Positions 1-5,616 of a stretch of 6,027 nucleotides of DNA are shown here, in pieces. The position numbers and the translations under genes are program-made. Source of the DNA: Methanobacteriota archaeon (lineage in GTDB: Archaea; Hydrothermarchaeota; Hydrothermarchaeia; Hydrothermarchaeales; BMS3B); contig JAADFH010000068.1 in the NCBI GenBank assembly GCA_013152995.1, forward strand, positions 1 through 6,027, in the 5' to 3' direction. The notes beneath the pieces were generated by a model. That model worked only from the letters and a program-made list of their open reading frames with translations. It was not told where the DNA came from and made no database searches. Within the stretch, counting starts at the first letter, position 1. Every line of letters starts with the position of its first letter.

Positions 1-1290
1 GAGAACATAAGGTTTGAGGAATCTTCCTACAACACCGTGCAGAACTCCATTATACAGGGCTCCATCACAGAGAACGGTGTGTACCTCAACGAATCCCACT
101 ACAACACCTTCAGCAACGTGAGCTTCCTGTACAACAGGTGGAACGGGGTGTACGTGAACAACTCCGTGGGCACGAGAATTGTGGGAAGCGAGGTGTACGG
201 AAACAATCCCGCGGGAGTTTACGTGCTGCGCTCTCCAGCCACACTGGTGGAGGGGAGCAGGCTGCACGACAACTTCTGGAGGGGTGTTTACATAGTGGCT
301 TCTGATGGGGTGAGAGTGGAGAACTGCACGCTCTCAGGAAACCAGGAGGGTGTTTACTTTGAGTACTCAGCAAATGTGAGCGTGGTGAACAACACCATCA
401 GCTCAAACCTGCTCTACGGGATACGCGCCAAGAGCTCCTCGGGGGCGGTTCTCATGCTTAACACCGTGCGCAACACCTCGGGCAACCCCTGGGCTACCGG
501 TGTGGCGCTTGAGTCTGTGAGCTCCTCGCTGATCTACCACAATGCCTTCATAGACAACTCCATTCAGGCTGCTGACAGCTACGGCAACACCTGGGACTAC
601 GGGGGCGGGGGCAACTACTGGAGCGACTATGACACCGCAGCGGAGGGGTGCTATGACTCAGACCTCAACAGGAGGTGCGACTCCCCCTACACAATCTCCC
701 AGAATGCCAGAGACAGCTACCCCTACACCCGCCCATACCTCTGGCTGGGGATTCCCAGAATCACCGGTGCTTATGCAAGTGCGCCGGAGGTGCAGGTGGG
801 TGAGCAGGTTAACCTGAGCTTCACCCTGGAGAATCCGGGCGGAGAAACCTTCTTGGGCAGGGTTGAGGGCTCTGTGTGGCTTCCGGACGGCAGCGGTGAG
901 TACCTGGGGATAAAGCGCGTGCTCCTGCCTCCCGGGAGCAGCCTCAACGTGAGCTTCTCCTATGTGCCCTCCCAAGGGGGCATGCACGACTACGACCTGT
1001 ACCTTGAGCCCTCCTCAGGGAGCTGGCTCAGCGCCATAGACCACATATACGTCAGCGATGGCTTCAGGGGCAGGGGGTACGCTGCGCTGAGCGAGGACTT
1101 CAGCTCGCCCCCGGGGTGGAGCACCCTGCGCTGGCAGTGGAGAGTACCTGGGGCGCTCCGAGGGCGCCTCGGTAGCCTACCTGCCCGCATACTACGGCAG
1201 CAGCTTCACCTACAGCGCGGAGATGAGAATCTACAGCGCAAACGCCAGCCTGGCGGGTACAGCCGGCATAGTGTTCAGGTACCGCGATGA
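1..1290 (+). CDS. Secreted beta-helix (NosD-like) surface protein, upstream frame; 5' partial, frame broken near 1134
   Basis: The frame is open from base 1, so the start and any signal peptide lie outside the window. The visible protein opens with seven or so beta-helix coils of 22-23 residues (about 73-560), each beginning with a G-V-Y-like triplet: NGVY, NGVY, AGVY, RGVY, EGVY, YGIR, TGVA. A NosD-type cap follows (about 580-735), recognised by NTWDYGGGGNYWSDY, then a D-rich stretch, SPYTI and D-SYPY. Next is a CARDB/Ig-like sandwich of about 100 residues (about 750-1065) with the typical V-VGEQVNLSFTLENPG motif. The start of a concanavalin-like domain follows, with SPPGWSTLRW. After about base 1134 this frame turns into R/Q-rich nonsense and stops at 1288-1290, while the sensible continuation is in the +1 frame. 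Many N-x-S/T sequons fit an exported, glycosylated archaeal protein. The fold suggests surface polysaccharide binding or processing; no catalytic residues can be assigned. It is not proposed to be the copper-loading NosD itself. Confidence 0.85.
   Translation, partial: ENIRFEESSYNTVQNSIIQGSITENGVYLNESHYNTFSNVSFLYNRWNGVYVNNSVGTRIVGSEVYGNNPAGVYVLRSPATLVEGSRLHDNFWRGVYIVASDGVRVENCTLSGNQEGVYFEYSANVSVVNNTISSNLLYGIRAKSSSGAVLMLNTVRNTSGNPWATGVALESVSSSLIYHNAFIDNSIQAADSYGNTWDYGGGGNYWSDYDTAAEGCYDSDLNRRCDSPYTISQNARDSYPYTRPYLWLGIPRITGAYASAPEVQVGEQVNLSFTLENPGGETFLGRVEGSVWLPDGSGEYLGIKRVLLPPGSSLNVSFSYVPSQGGMHDYDLYLEPSSGSWLSAIDHIYVSDGFRGRGYAALSEDFSSPPGWSTLRWQWRVPGALRGRLGSLPARILRQQLHLQRGDENLQRKRQPGGYSRHSVQVPR
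73..560 (+). repeat. Beta-helix coil repeats (~69 bp period, protein level)
   Basis: Successive coils start with a G-V-Y-like triplet at about 69-bp spacing (NGVY at 73, NGVY at 142, AGVY at 211, RGVY at 280, EGVY at 346, YGIR at 415). One coil is a residue short. Each coil has the pattern GVY-x-x-x-S-x-x-x-x-V-x-x-x-x-x-x-x-N, the signature of a right-handed parallel beta-helix in which one 22-23-residue turn gives three strands. The repeats are diverged at DNA level, so this is an ancient structural repeat and not a satellite or CRISPR array. Confidence 0.8.
1132..1140 (+). other. Frame break in the surface-protein gene
   Basis: Upstream coding is in the frame starting at base 1 and downstream coding is in the frame starting at base 2. 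Both frames are open over 1091-1290. Aligning the two repeat domains puts the switch just after the Trp codon at 1132-1134: upstream reads STLRW, downstream resumes SGEYL, against CTLRWCTSSGTYR in the intact second copy. The change is a net +1 (one extra base) or -2. No slippery heptamer is visible at the site. It may be a sequencing or assembly error, or a real mutation splitting the gene. Confidence 0.8.
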
Positions 1291-2077
1291 GGCAAACTAC
1301 TACCTGCTGACCGCCTATCCCACCCTGAGCCGCCTGAGGCTGTGGAGCGTTGTCAACGGCACCTGGTACCTGCTCAACGAGAGCTACTACAGCTTCACCC
1401 CCGGAGTGAGCTACGTGCTGGAGGTTGCGGTCTCTGGAAGCGAGGTGAGCGCGAGGGTTAACTCCGCCCCTGTGCTGAGCTTCGGCGCCCTGAGCTCCCA
1501 TCCAGCGGGGAGCGTGGGGCTCAGGGTGAGGGACGCCACTGCAGGTTTCGGCTGGGTAAGGGTGCAGGACTCATCCAGTGTGCTGTACGACAGCTTCTCA
1601 CCGCCCTCCTTGGGGTGGTGCACGCTGAGGTGGTGCACCTCCTCAGGCACGTACCGCAGCAGCGCATCCTCTGCGGTGCTCAGCTTCTCACCCTCGCCGG
1701 TGCTCTCAAACCTGAGCTACACCGCAAGGGTGCGCGTTCTCAGTGGAACCGCCTGGAAGAATCCCACCGCTGGCATAGTGTTCAGGTACCGTGATGAAGA
1801 AAACTACTACCTCTTCACCCTGTATCCTGAGCAGAGCATTGCAAAGCTGTGGAGCGTGGTGAATGGAAGCTGGTACCTGCTGGATGAGGGCGTCTTCAGC
1901 ACAGGCTACGGAAGCTGGCACCTGCTCAGGGTGGATGTGGCAGGTGCAAGGGTGAGGGGCTACATTGACGGCATGCACGTGGTGGAGTTCAGGGGGCTGA
2001 GCTCGCATCCCTCGGGCAGGGTAGGGGTAAGAATAAGAGACGCAGAGGCGGAGTACGACTATGCCCTCGCGGAAACC
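1136..2077 (+). repeat. Two-copy tandem domain duplication (507 bp spacing)
   Basis: Copy 1 runs from about 1091 to 1560 and copy 2 from about 1590 to 2077. DNA similarity is still visible in the core: the segments at 1265-1305 and 1772-1812 differ at only a few bases, and the LWSVVNG and LSSHP segments also match. Copy 1 contains the frame break; copy 2 is intact and serves as a reference for what copy 1 should look like. Confidence 0.75.
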
Positions 2078-2083
2078 TGGTAG
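1223..2083 (+). CDS. C-terminal part of the same surface protein: two tandem LamG/DUF1080-like domains, downstream frame
   Basis: This frame is open from 1091. The ATG at 1223 is only the first in-frame start and is probably not a real one, because sensible protein sequence begins upstream at about 1136 (SGEYLGRSEGASVAYL). The frame encodes two homologous beta-sandwich domains of about 169 residues. Each carries GIVFRYRDE-NYYL, LWSVVNG-WYLL, a V-G-V-A-V-type strand and LSSHP-G-VG-R-RDA. This pattern is seen in concanavalin-like carbohydrate-binding domains (LamG or the PF06439/DUF1080 group). Equivalent glycine codons lie 507 bp apart (1265 and 1772). The second copy begins DSFSPPSLGWCTLRWCTSSGTYR, matching EDFSSPPGWSTLRW at the end of the upstream frame, which shows the two ORFs are one gene. 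The protein ends at A-ETW with no membrane anchor or sorting motif. The role is inferred: sugar or cell-wall binding outside the cell. Confidence 0.8.
   Translation: MRIYSANASLAGTAGIVFRYRDEANYYLLTAYPTLSRLRLWSVVNGTWYLLNESYYSFTPGVSYVLEVAVSGSEVSARVNSAPVLSFGALSSHPAGSVGLRVRDATAGFGWVRVQDSSSVLYDSFSPPSLGWCTLRWCTSSGTYRSSASSAVLSFSPSPVLSNLSYTARVRVLSGTAWKNPTAGIVFRYRDEENYYLFTLYPEQSIAKLWSVVNGSWYLLDEGVFSTGYGSWHLLRVDVAGARVRGYIDGMHVVEFRGLSSHPSGRVGVRIRDAEAEYDYALAETW
2050..2053 (+). promoter_or_regulatory. Ribosome binding site of the DUF192 gene
   Basis: GGAG lies 7 bases before the ATG at 2061, within the last codons of the upstream surface-protein gene. It decides the start in favour of 2061 over the later GTG and suggests coupled translation. 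Confidence 0.55.
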
Positions 2084-2447
2084 CGTGTATCTGCTGCAGC
2101 ATAACGGAAGCACGGTGTGCAGGGTGAGGCTGGCTGACAGCTTCTTCAGCAGGCTCCTGGGGCTGATGTTCAGGAAGAGGCTTCCGCCGGGTGAGGGGCT
2201 GCTGATAAAGTTCCCGGGGTATGCGAAGCCTGGAGGCGTGCACTCCCTCTTCATGCGCTTTGCCCTTGACCTCTACTACTTAGACGAGGAGCTCAGGGTG
2301 GTTGAGGTGGCGCGCCTGAAGCCCTGGAGGCTGCACATACCGCGCAGGCGCTGCAGCTACGTGCTGGAGGTGAGTGCAGGCACCCTCAGGCTCATGCCAG
2401 GCGACAGGCTCACCCTTGCTCCCGCTCCCAGGGGAAGAGAGGCGTGA
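2061..2447 (+). CDS. DUF192 family protein
   Basis: This 128-residue protein matches the DUF192 family (PF02643) along nearly its whole length. It has SRLLGLMFRKRLPPGEGLLI (residues 30-49), then GVHSLFMRFALDLYYLD (59-75) in place of the usual I-H-x-F-F-M-R-F-x-I-D motif, then LRVVEVARLKPWR (78-90) and YVLEVSAGT (100-108) near the end. The family forms a small beta-rich fold; its biochemical function is not established. No signal peptide is present, so this version is probably cytoplasmic, although some relatives are exported. The ATG at 2061 is preferred because GGAG at 2050-2053 sits 7 bases upstream; the next candidate, GTG at 2085, has no ribosome site. The start lies 23 bp inside the end of the surface-protein gene, so the two are probably translated from one message. 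The 3' end overlaps the convergent cca gene by 38 bp. Confidence 0.88.
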   Translation: MPSRKPGSVYLLQHNGSTVCRVRLADSFFSRLLGLMFRKRLPPGEGLLIKFPGYAKPGGVHSLFMRFALDLYYLDEELRVVEVARLKPWRLHIPRRRCSYVLEVSAGTLRLMPGDRLTLAPAPRGREA

Positions 2448-3774
2448 GGTACTCCGCTATGCTCAGGAGCGCCTCCTCATCAAGGCACTCCTCTCCCTGA
2501 ACCACCTCCAAGCCCCGCTGCATGGCTTCGGCAACATGCTTGGGCACACCTTTGGAGCGCAGGTCTCCTGTCAGGAACTCACGCAGCAGCTCCTCTGCCC
2601 TCGTATGCCTGCGCCTCACGAACACCGCCCACCTGCCGTTGAGGATGAAGGGTTTTGAGAGTGCTGAGGCATGCCTGCTCAGAAACCTCTCCTCGTGGCT
2701 GGAGTTCACAGGCGGACCCAGGTGCAGGTGGGCTCCGGGAAGAGCCGCCTCCAGAAGCTCAAAGAAGATGTGGCACCTCCTGCCGGAGTGCACCCCGCCC
2801 CCGAGAACCCTGAAGCCAGCCACCTCAAGCTGCCTGCGCAGCAGGCGGTGGGTCTTGCGGAGCTGGGGGTAAAGGATGTCCTCCACCACCTCTGGCGTGG
2901 GAAAGCGCACGCTGAGGAGCGCCGTACCCCTGCTGCCCAGCGCCTCCTCAACCTCACCCCTGCTCACCCTGCGCGGCGGCGGGAAGAAGAAGCTCACCCT
3001 GGGCGAGCTGAGGAAGCACTTTGAGGCATAGACGAACTCCGAGAACTTCTGCAGGGAGAGGGCGCCAGCCACGTTTCTGTTCTCATCCACGGGGTCTATG
3101 AAGATGAGGGGCGAGGAGAAGCGCCGCCTCTCCCGCCTCTCATCAACCTCACCCATCCCGAGAACCACACCGGGCTTCCAGGTGGCTGCGCTGTGCAGCA
3201 CCCGCTCAAAGCTGCCGAACTTCAGCACAAGAAGCTCGCACAGGTAGCCAGAGAAGCCCTCCACCTTAGCCTCCGCACCGTAGCAGGAGATGCCCTTGAG
3301 GAACTGCTTCAGCAGGCGCACCTCGTTCTCCAGCCCCCCTATCCTGCTCGTGACGTAGTCGTTGTGGAAGGGTGTCCTGTCAACGGCGCTCCTTATGCCA
3401 GAGAGCTCCCGCAGCGCATAGCAGGGCACGAGCTCAACCTCGTAGCCCATGAACCTGCCCCTGATGTAGGGATGCTCCGCGTACCTCTTCTGGGTATCCA
3501 CCAGCACCTGGGAGGCTACCTGAGTCACTATGCTCTCCATCTCCTGCTTGGTGTACTCCTCGGGGAAGAAGATGAACACGTCCAGGTCCTTCTCGTACCT
3601 CAGCCAGGTGCCGCGGGAGGCTGAGCCCAGCAGGCGTGAGTACAGCCGGCGGTCATGCAGGCGTGCAGCCTCGTCCACCCTCGCGATGAGAGCCTTCTCA
3701 ACCTCTCTGAGCTCTGCCTCCTCCTCCGGCGTTGGTACTATCCTGGGGAGCACCCGCTCAATCACCTGCTGCAC
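2410..3774 (-). CDS. cca: CCA-adding enzyme (tRNA nucleotidyltransferase), archaeal class I
   Basis: This enzyme adds or repairs the 3'-CCA end of tRNAs without a nucleic-acid template, using CTP and ATP in the cytoplasm. The protein has 454 residues, close to the ~440 usual for the archaeal class. The nucleotidyltransferase signature GSASRGTWL is at 50-58, followed by the carboxylate pair D63 and D65 in KDLDVFIFF. The third metal-binding carboxylate aligns with E114 in YEVELVPCY, where family members I recall usually have Asp. Other archaeal CCA landmarks are SAVDRTPFH (129-137), VEGFSGYLCELLVLKFGSFE (171-190), IDPVDENRNVAGALS and the tail-domain motif NGRWAVF. The GTG start at 3774 is supported by AGGAGG 7 bases upstream. 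The gene follows mscS after a single base and is likely co-transcribed with it. It converges on and overlaps the DUF192 gene, so no terminator is visible at its end. Confidence 0.96.
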   Translation of the reverse strand: MQQVIERVLPRIVPTPEEEAELREVEKALIARVDEAARLHDRRLYSRLLGSASRGTWLRYEKDLDVFIFFPEEYTKQEMESIVTQVASQVLVDTQKRYAEHPYIRGRFMGYEVELVPCYALRELSGIRSAVDRTPFHNDYVTSRIGGLENEVRLLKQFLKGISCYGAEAKVEGFSGYLCELLVLKFGSFERVLHSAATWKPGVVLGMGEVDERRERRRFSSPLIFIDPVDENRNVAGALSLQKFSEFVYASKCFLSSPRVSFFFPPPRRVSRGEVEEALGSRGTALLSVRFPTPEVVEDILYPQLRKTHRLLRRQLEVAGFRVLGGGVHSGRRCHIFFELLEAALPGAHLHLGPPVNSSHEERFLSRHASALSKPFILNGRWAVFVRRRHTRAEELLREFLTGDLRSKGVPKHVAEAMQRGLEVVQGEECLDEEALLSIAEYLTPLFPWEREQG

Positions 3775-3775
3775 G

Positions 3776-4837
3776 CTACTCCCTCCTGTAGAGGTACACG
3801 TCCATCTTGGTGTAGGGTATCTCTATGCCCTCCTCGGCGAACCTGCGGTATATCTCGCTGTTCAGATAGTGCACCGCCCTGCCCTTGTAGCGTGGCTCAA
3901 TCACCCAGCAGAGCAGCTCAAACTCCAGTCCCGAGGCACCGAAGCGCCGGAAGCGCACCCTGGGCTCAGGCTCGGAAACCACGTACTCGCAGGAGCGCGC
4001 AATCTGCTTGAGGAGCTCCTCCACCCTCGCTATGTTGCTGCCGTATGCCACGCTCACAGGCACGCGCACCCTGAACCTGGGCTGCGGAGCGCTCTCGTTC
4101 ACTATCTTTGAGCTCGCTATTATGGAGTTGGGGATGCTTATCAGCACGTCGTCTCTGGTCTTTATGCGGGTGCTTCTGAGACCTATGTGCACCACCTCGC
4201 CCCTCTCCCCGGAGTCAAGGATTATGTAGTCGCCTATCTTGAAGGGTTTGTCCATGAATATGCTCACCCCTCCGAAGAAGTTGGCGATGGTGTCCTTGGC
4301 GGCAAAGGCTACCGCAAATCCTGCAAGCCCGGCGGAGGCAAGTATGGGGGTTATGCTCTTCTCCCAGACAGAAAGCAGAGCCATGCCGGCTCCCGCAAGA
4401 ATCACAGCCTTGCTGATGTTCTCAAGCAGCGGCAGCAGCTCTCTGCCAACGCCAGTAACGTCTATAAGCTTTGAGCCTATTCCAGCAAAAATCAGCGAGG
4501 TTGAGCGGAAGATTGCAGCAACCCATATCAGAAGTGCAGCAGACTCCAGCAGGTTGGTGAGGTAGAACTCCACGTTTTCGGGTGGTGAGAGGTAGAGCAC
4601 AGCCTGCACCGCACCCAGAAGCACGATGCTGGAGAAGATGGGCTTGTGGAGGATCTCTATCAGCCTGTCATCAAACTCAAAGCTTGTGCGCCTTGCAGCC
4701 TGGAGCATCACACGGGTTATAATCAGGTCTGCCAGCTTCGCCAGAAACATGAAGGCTATCAGTATCAGCAGGGCGTTCAGGTATTCAGAGGAGGTGATCT
4801 GGAGTGCCTGAACAGGCACAAGCTCGGCAGCCATCAC
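3776..4837 (-). CDS. MscS-family mechanosensitive ion channel
   Basis: This is a membrane channel of the small-conductance mechanosensitive family, which opens under membrane tension to release solutes during osmotic downshock. The 353 residues show hydrophobic segments at about 20-40, 68-84, 97-120 and 141-157. The pore-lining helix follows with the family signature LAGFAVAFAAKDTIANFFGG (171-190), then VSIFMDKPFKIGDYI. The cytoplasmic beta domain is clear from GEVVHIGLRSTRIKTRDD and ISIPNSIIASSKIVN (234-247). The C-terminal alpha/beta domain ends in IPYTKMDVYLYRRE. Two more membrane helices than E. coli MscS place it with the slightly enlarged archaeal and bacterial versions. The start is GTG 4837 or ATG 4834. 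Neither has a ribosome site, which fits the leaderless transcript predicted from the TATA box. It is the first gene of a likely mscS-cca unit. The gated ion and conductance cannot be read from the sequence. Confidence 0.95.
   Translation of the reverse strand: MMAAELVPVQALQITSSEYLNALLILIAFMFLAKLADLIITRVMLQAARRTSFEFDDRLIEILHKPIFSSIVLLGAVQAVLYLSPPENVEFYLTNLLESAALLIWVAAIFRSTSLIFAGIGSKLIDVTGVGRELLPLLENISKAVILAGAGMALLSVWEKSITPILASAGLAGFAVAFAAKDTIANFFGGVSIFMDKPFKIGDYIILDSGERGEVVHIGLRSTRIKTRDDVLISIPNSIIASSKIVNESAPQPRFRVRVPVSVAYGSNIARVEELLKQIARSCEYVVSEPEPRVRFRRFGASGLEFELLCWVIEPRYKGRAVHYLNSEIYRRFAEEGIEIPYTKMDVYLYRRE
3782..3787 (-). promoter_or_regulatory. Strong Shine-Dalgarno site of cca, inside mscS
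   Basis: On the minus strand AGGAGG lies 7 bases before the GTG at 3774. It falls in the final codons of mscS (the -YRRE end), so ribosomes finishing mscS are placed directly over the cca start. This supports the GTG start and coupled translation. Confidence 0.8.
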
Positions 4838-4858
4838 AGAGATTGTGAGCGGGGGGAA

Positions 4859-4866
4859 GATATAAA
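4859..4866 (-). promoter_or_regulatory. TATA box of the mscS-cca operon (predicted leaderless)
   Basis: On the minus strand the element reads TTTATATC, close to the archaeal TATA consensus. Its centre is about 25-26 bp upstream of the GTG at 4837, the distance at which archaeal RNA polymerase starts transcription. The predicted transcript therefore begins at or within a few bases of the start codon. The lack of any Shine-Dalgarno motif before 4837 agrees with this. Confidence 0.65.
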
Positions 4867-4870
4867 CCTT

Positions 4871-4883
4871 GGGGTTGAACCCC
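4871..4883. promoter_or_regulatory. Perfect 13-bp dyad next to the mscS promoter
   Basis: GGGGTT-G-AACCCC is a perfect inverted repeat about one base wide at its centre. It lies immediately upstream of the mscS TATA box, where the BRE or an activator/repressor would sit (about -34 to -46 from the predicted start). It could be an operator. The arms are too close for a normal RNA hairpin, which favours a DNA-binding site. No matching regulator gene is in the window. Confidence 0.4.
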
Positions 4884-4908
4884 TGCTTCTTCCCCCGTCC
4901 CGCTCTGC

Positions 4909-4941
4909 AAAAAAGGGAAGAGAATGCGCCTTACGGCGCAT
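4909..4941 (-). terminator. Hairpin plus T-tract terminator of the cytochrome operon
   Basis: On the minus strand a perfect 7-bp stem, ATGCGCC and GGCGCAT, flanks the loop GTAA. A pyrimidine-rich stretch containing six T follows (4914-4909). The TAA stop codon of the cytochrome lies in the loop, so the last codons form the 5' arm of the stem. Archaeal termination depends mainly on the T-rich run; the stem may also protect the mRNA end. Confidence 0.65.
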
Positions 4942-5611
4942 ACACGCTCATGTTTATCAGCCAGTTGAAGGAGTACCCGTCGCTGTAGCAGTTCGGAGCG
5001 CCAGGCTCCCAGCCGTTGGTGCAGCCGTCTGCGGTTGCGGTGATGTTCAGGTACTGCGTGGGCTCAATGATCGTCACGTTCGCCGCTGTGGTGTGGCAGG
5101 CTATGCATGCCTCGTTGGTGCCCTTCAGCAGGTCGGTTGTGTCAACGCCAGAGGCGTTCTTGGCACGGTAGTACAGCGGACGGTGCGCCTCTATGCTGCT
5201 GTCCTCAAACTCCGAGGTTATGTTCGCCGCAGGTATGGTAAGACCGCCGTTGTCTGTGCTTGTACCATTTCTCACACCGTGGCAGTAGGTACACTCAACC
5301 ATCGCTGCCGCATGGTAGCTGGCAGTAACACCTGTCTGGTACGGGTTGTAGTAGTCCTCACCGGAGCGCTGGTTGTTGGGTATGTGGCATACTCTGCAGG
5401 GCGACGTGCCTATGGTGCTCTGGCTCCAGTTGTGAGCATCTCCAGAGTGGAGCTCGTCGCTTATGGTTGTGTGGCATCGCTCGCAGTTCACGTTGCTGCC
5501 GTTCACAAAGGTGTGCTGACCTGTGAACTTCGCCATCGCCTGAGGCATCACCAGGAATGCCGTCGCAAGCAACCCGAGCACCAGCAGGATATTCCTCACT
5601 TCCAGACTCAC
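4931..5611 (-). CDS. Secreted tetraheme c-type cytochrome (possible extracellular electron-transfer subunit)
   Basis: Four heme-attachment motifs are visible in order: CERCH, CRVCH, CTYCH and CIACH. From the longest start (GTG 5611) the protein is 226 residues. The GTG at 5599 is the better start (222 residues), because AGGAGGTGA at 5608-5616 lies 8 bases before it but overlaps the 5611 GTG. From 5599 the motifs are at residues 39-43, 68-72, 103-107 and 165-169. A signal peptide is clear: a hydrophobic run NILLVLGLLATAFLV ends in A-M-A, with predicted cleavage before KFTGQH, leaving about 199 residues. Five further histidines (29, 51, 56, 96, 139) are enough for bis-histidine ligation of all four hemes. 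Two late cysteines (193, 204) could form a disulfide. Eight N-x-S/T sequons suggest heavy glycosylation. It follows a paralog by a few bases in one operon. It may be a redox carrier at the cell surface; resemblance to archaeal nanowire cytochromes is inferred, not shown. Confidence 0.9.
   Translation of the reverse strand: MSLEVRNILLVLGLLATAFLVMPQAMAKFTGQHTFVNGSNVNCERCHTTISDELHSGDAHNWSQSTIGTSPCRVCHIPNNQRSGEDYYNPYQTGVTASYHAAAMVECTYCHGVRNGTSTDNGGLTIPAANITSEFEDSSIEAHRPLYYRAKNASGVDTTDLLKGTNEACIACHTTAANVTIIEPTQYLNITATADGCTNGWEPGAPNCYSDGYSFNWLINMSVYAP
5133..5214. repeat. Near-identical 82-bp block, copy 1 (in the tetraheme cytochrome)
   Basis: This block matches 5781-5862 with three mismatches in 82 bases, offset 648 bp. 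It encodes the region from EDSSIEAHRPLYYRA to SGVDTTD, just before the last heme. Sequence on both sides is more diverged. Confidence 0.85.
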
Positions 5612-5616
5612 CTCCT
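5608..5616 (-). promoter_or_regulatory. Shine-Dalgarno site deciding the cytochrome start
   Basis: On the minus strand AGGAGGTGA is an unusually full match to the 16S rRNA tail. It runs into the GTG at 5611 but stands 8 bases before the GTG at 5599, so it supports 5599 as the true start. It also overlaps the TAG stop (5617-5615) of the upstream cytochrome, linking translation of the two genes. Confidence 0.6.

Noticed and set aside
73..560. ~69-bp periodicity considered as a CRISPR array or satellite
   Set aside because: Units are contiguous, diverged and fully coding, with a beta-helix protein pattern; there are no identical direct repeats with unique spacers.
1132..1140. Programmed ribosomal frameshifting at the break
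   Set aside because: No slippery heptamer, stop-adjacent pause signal or obvious downstream stem is visible, and surface proteins of this type are not known to use it. Sequencing error or mutation is simpler.
1100..2254. Minus-strand open frames of 133 and 182 codons under the surface protein and DUF192 genes
   Set aside because: They lie antisense to clearly conserved domains and show no family resemblance or ribosome site of note.
3193..4111. Plus-strand open frames opposite cca and mscS
   Set aside because: The opposite strand holds textbook CCA-enzyme and MscS motifs throughout; these frames are shadows.
4838..4930. Search for a tRNA or small RNA in the only real intergenic gap
   Set aside because: The 93 bases are accounted for by a terminator, a dyad and a TATA box; no cloverleaf or C/D-box pair is visible.
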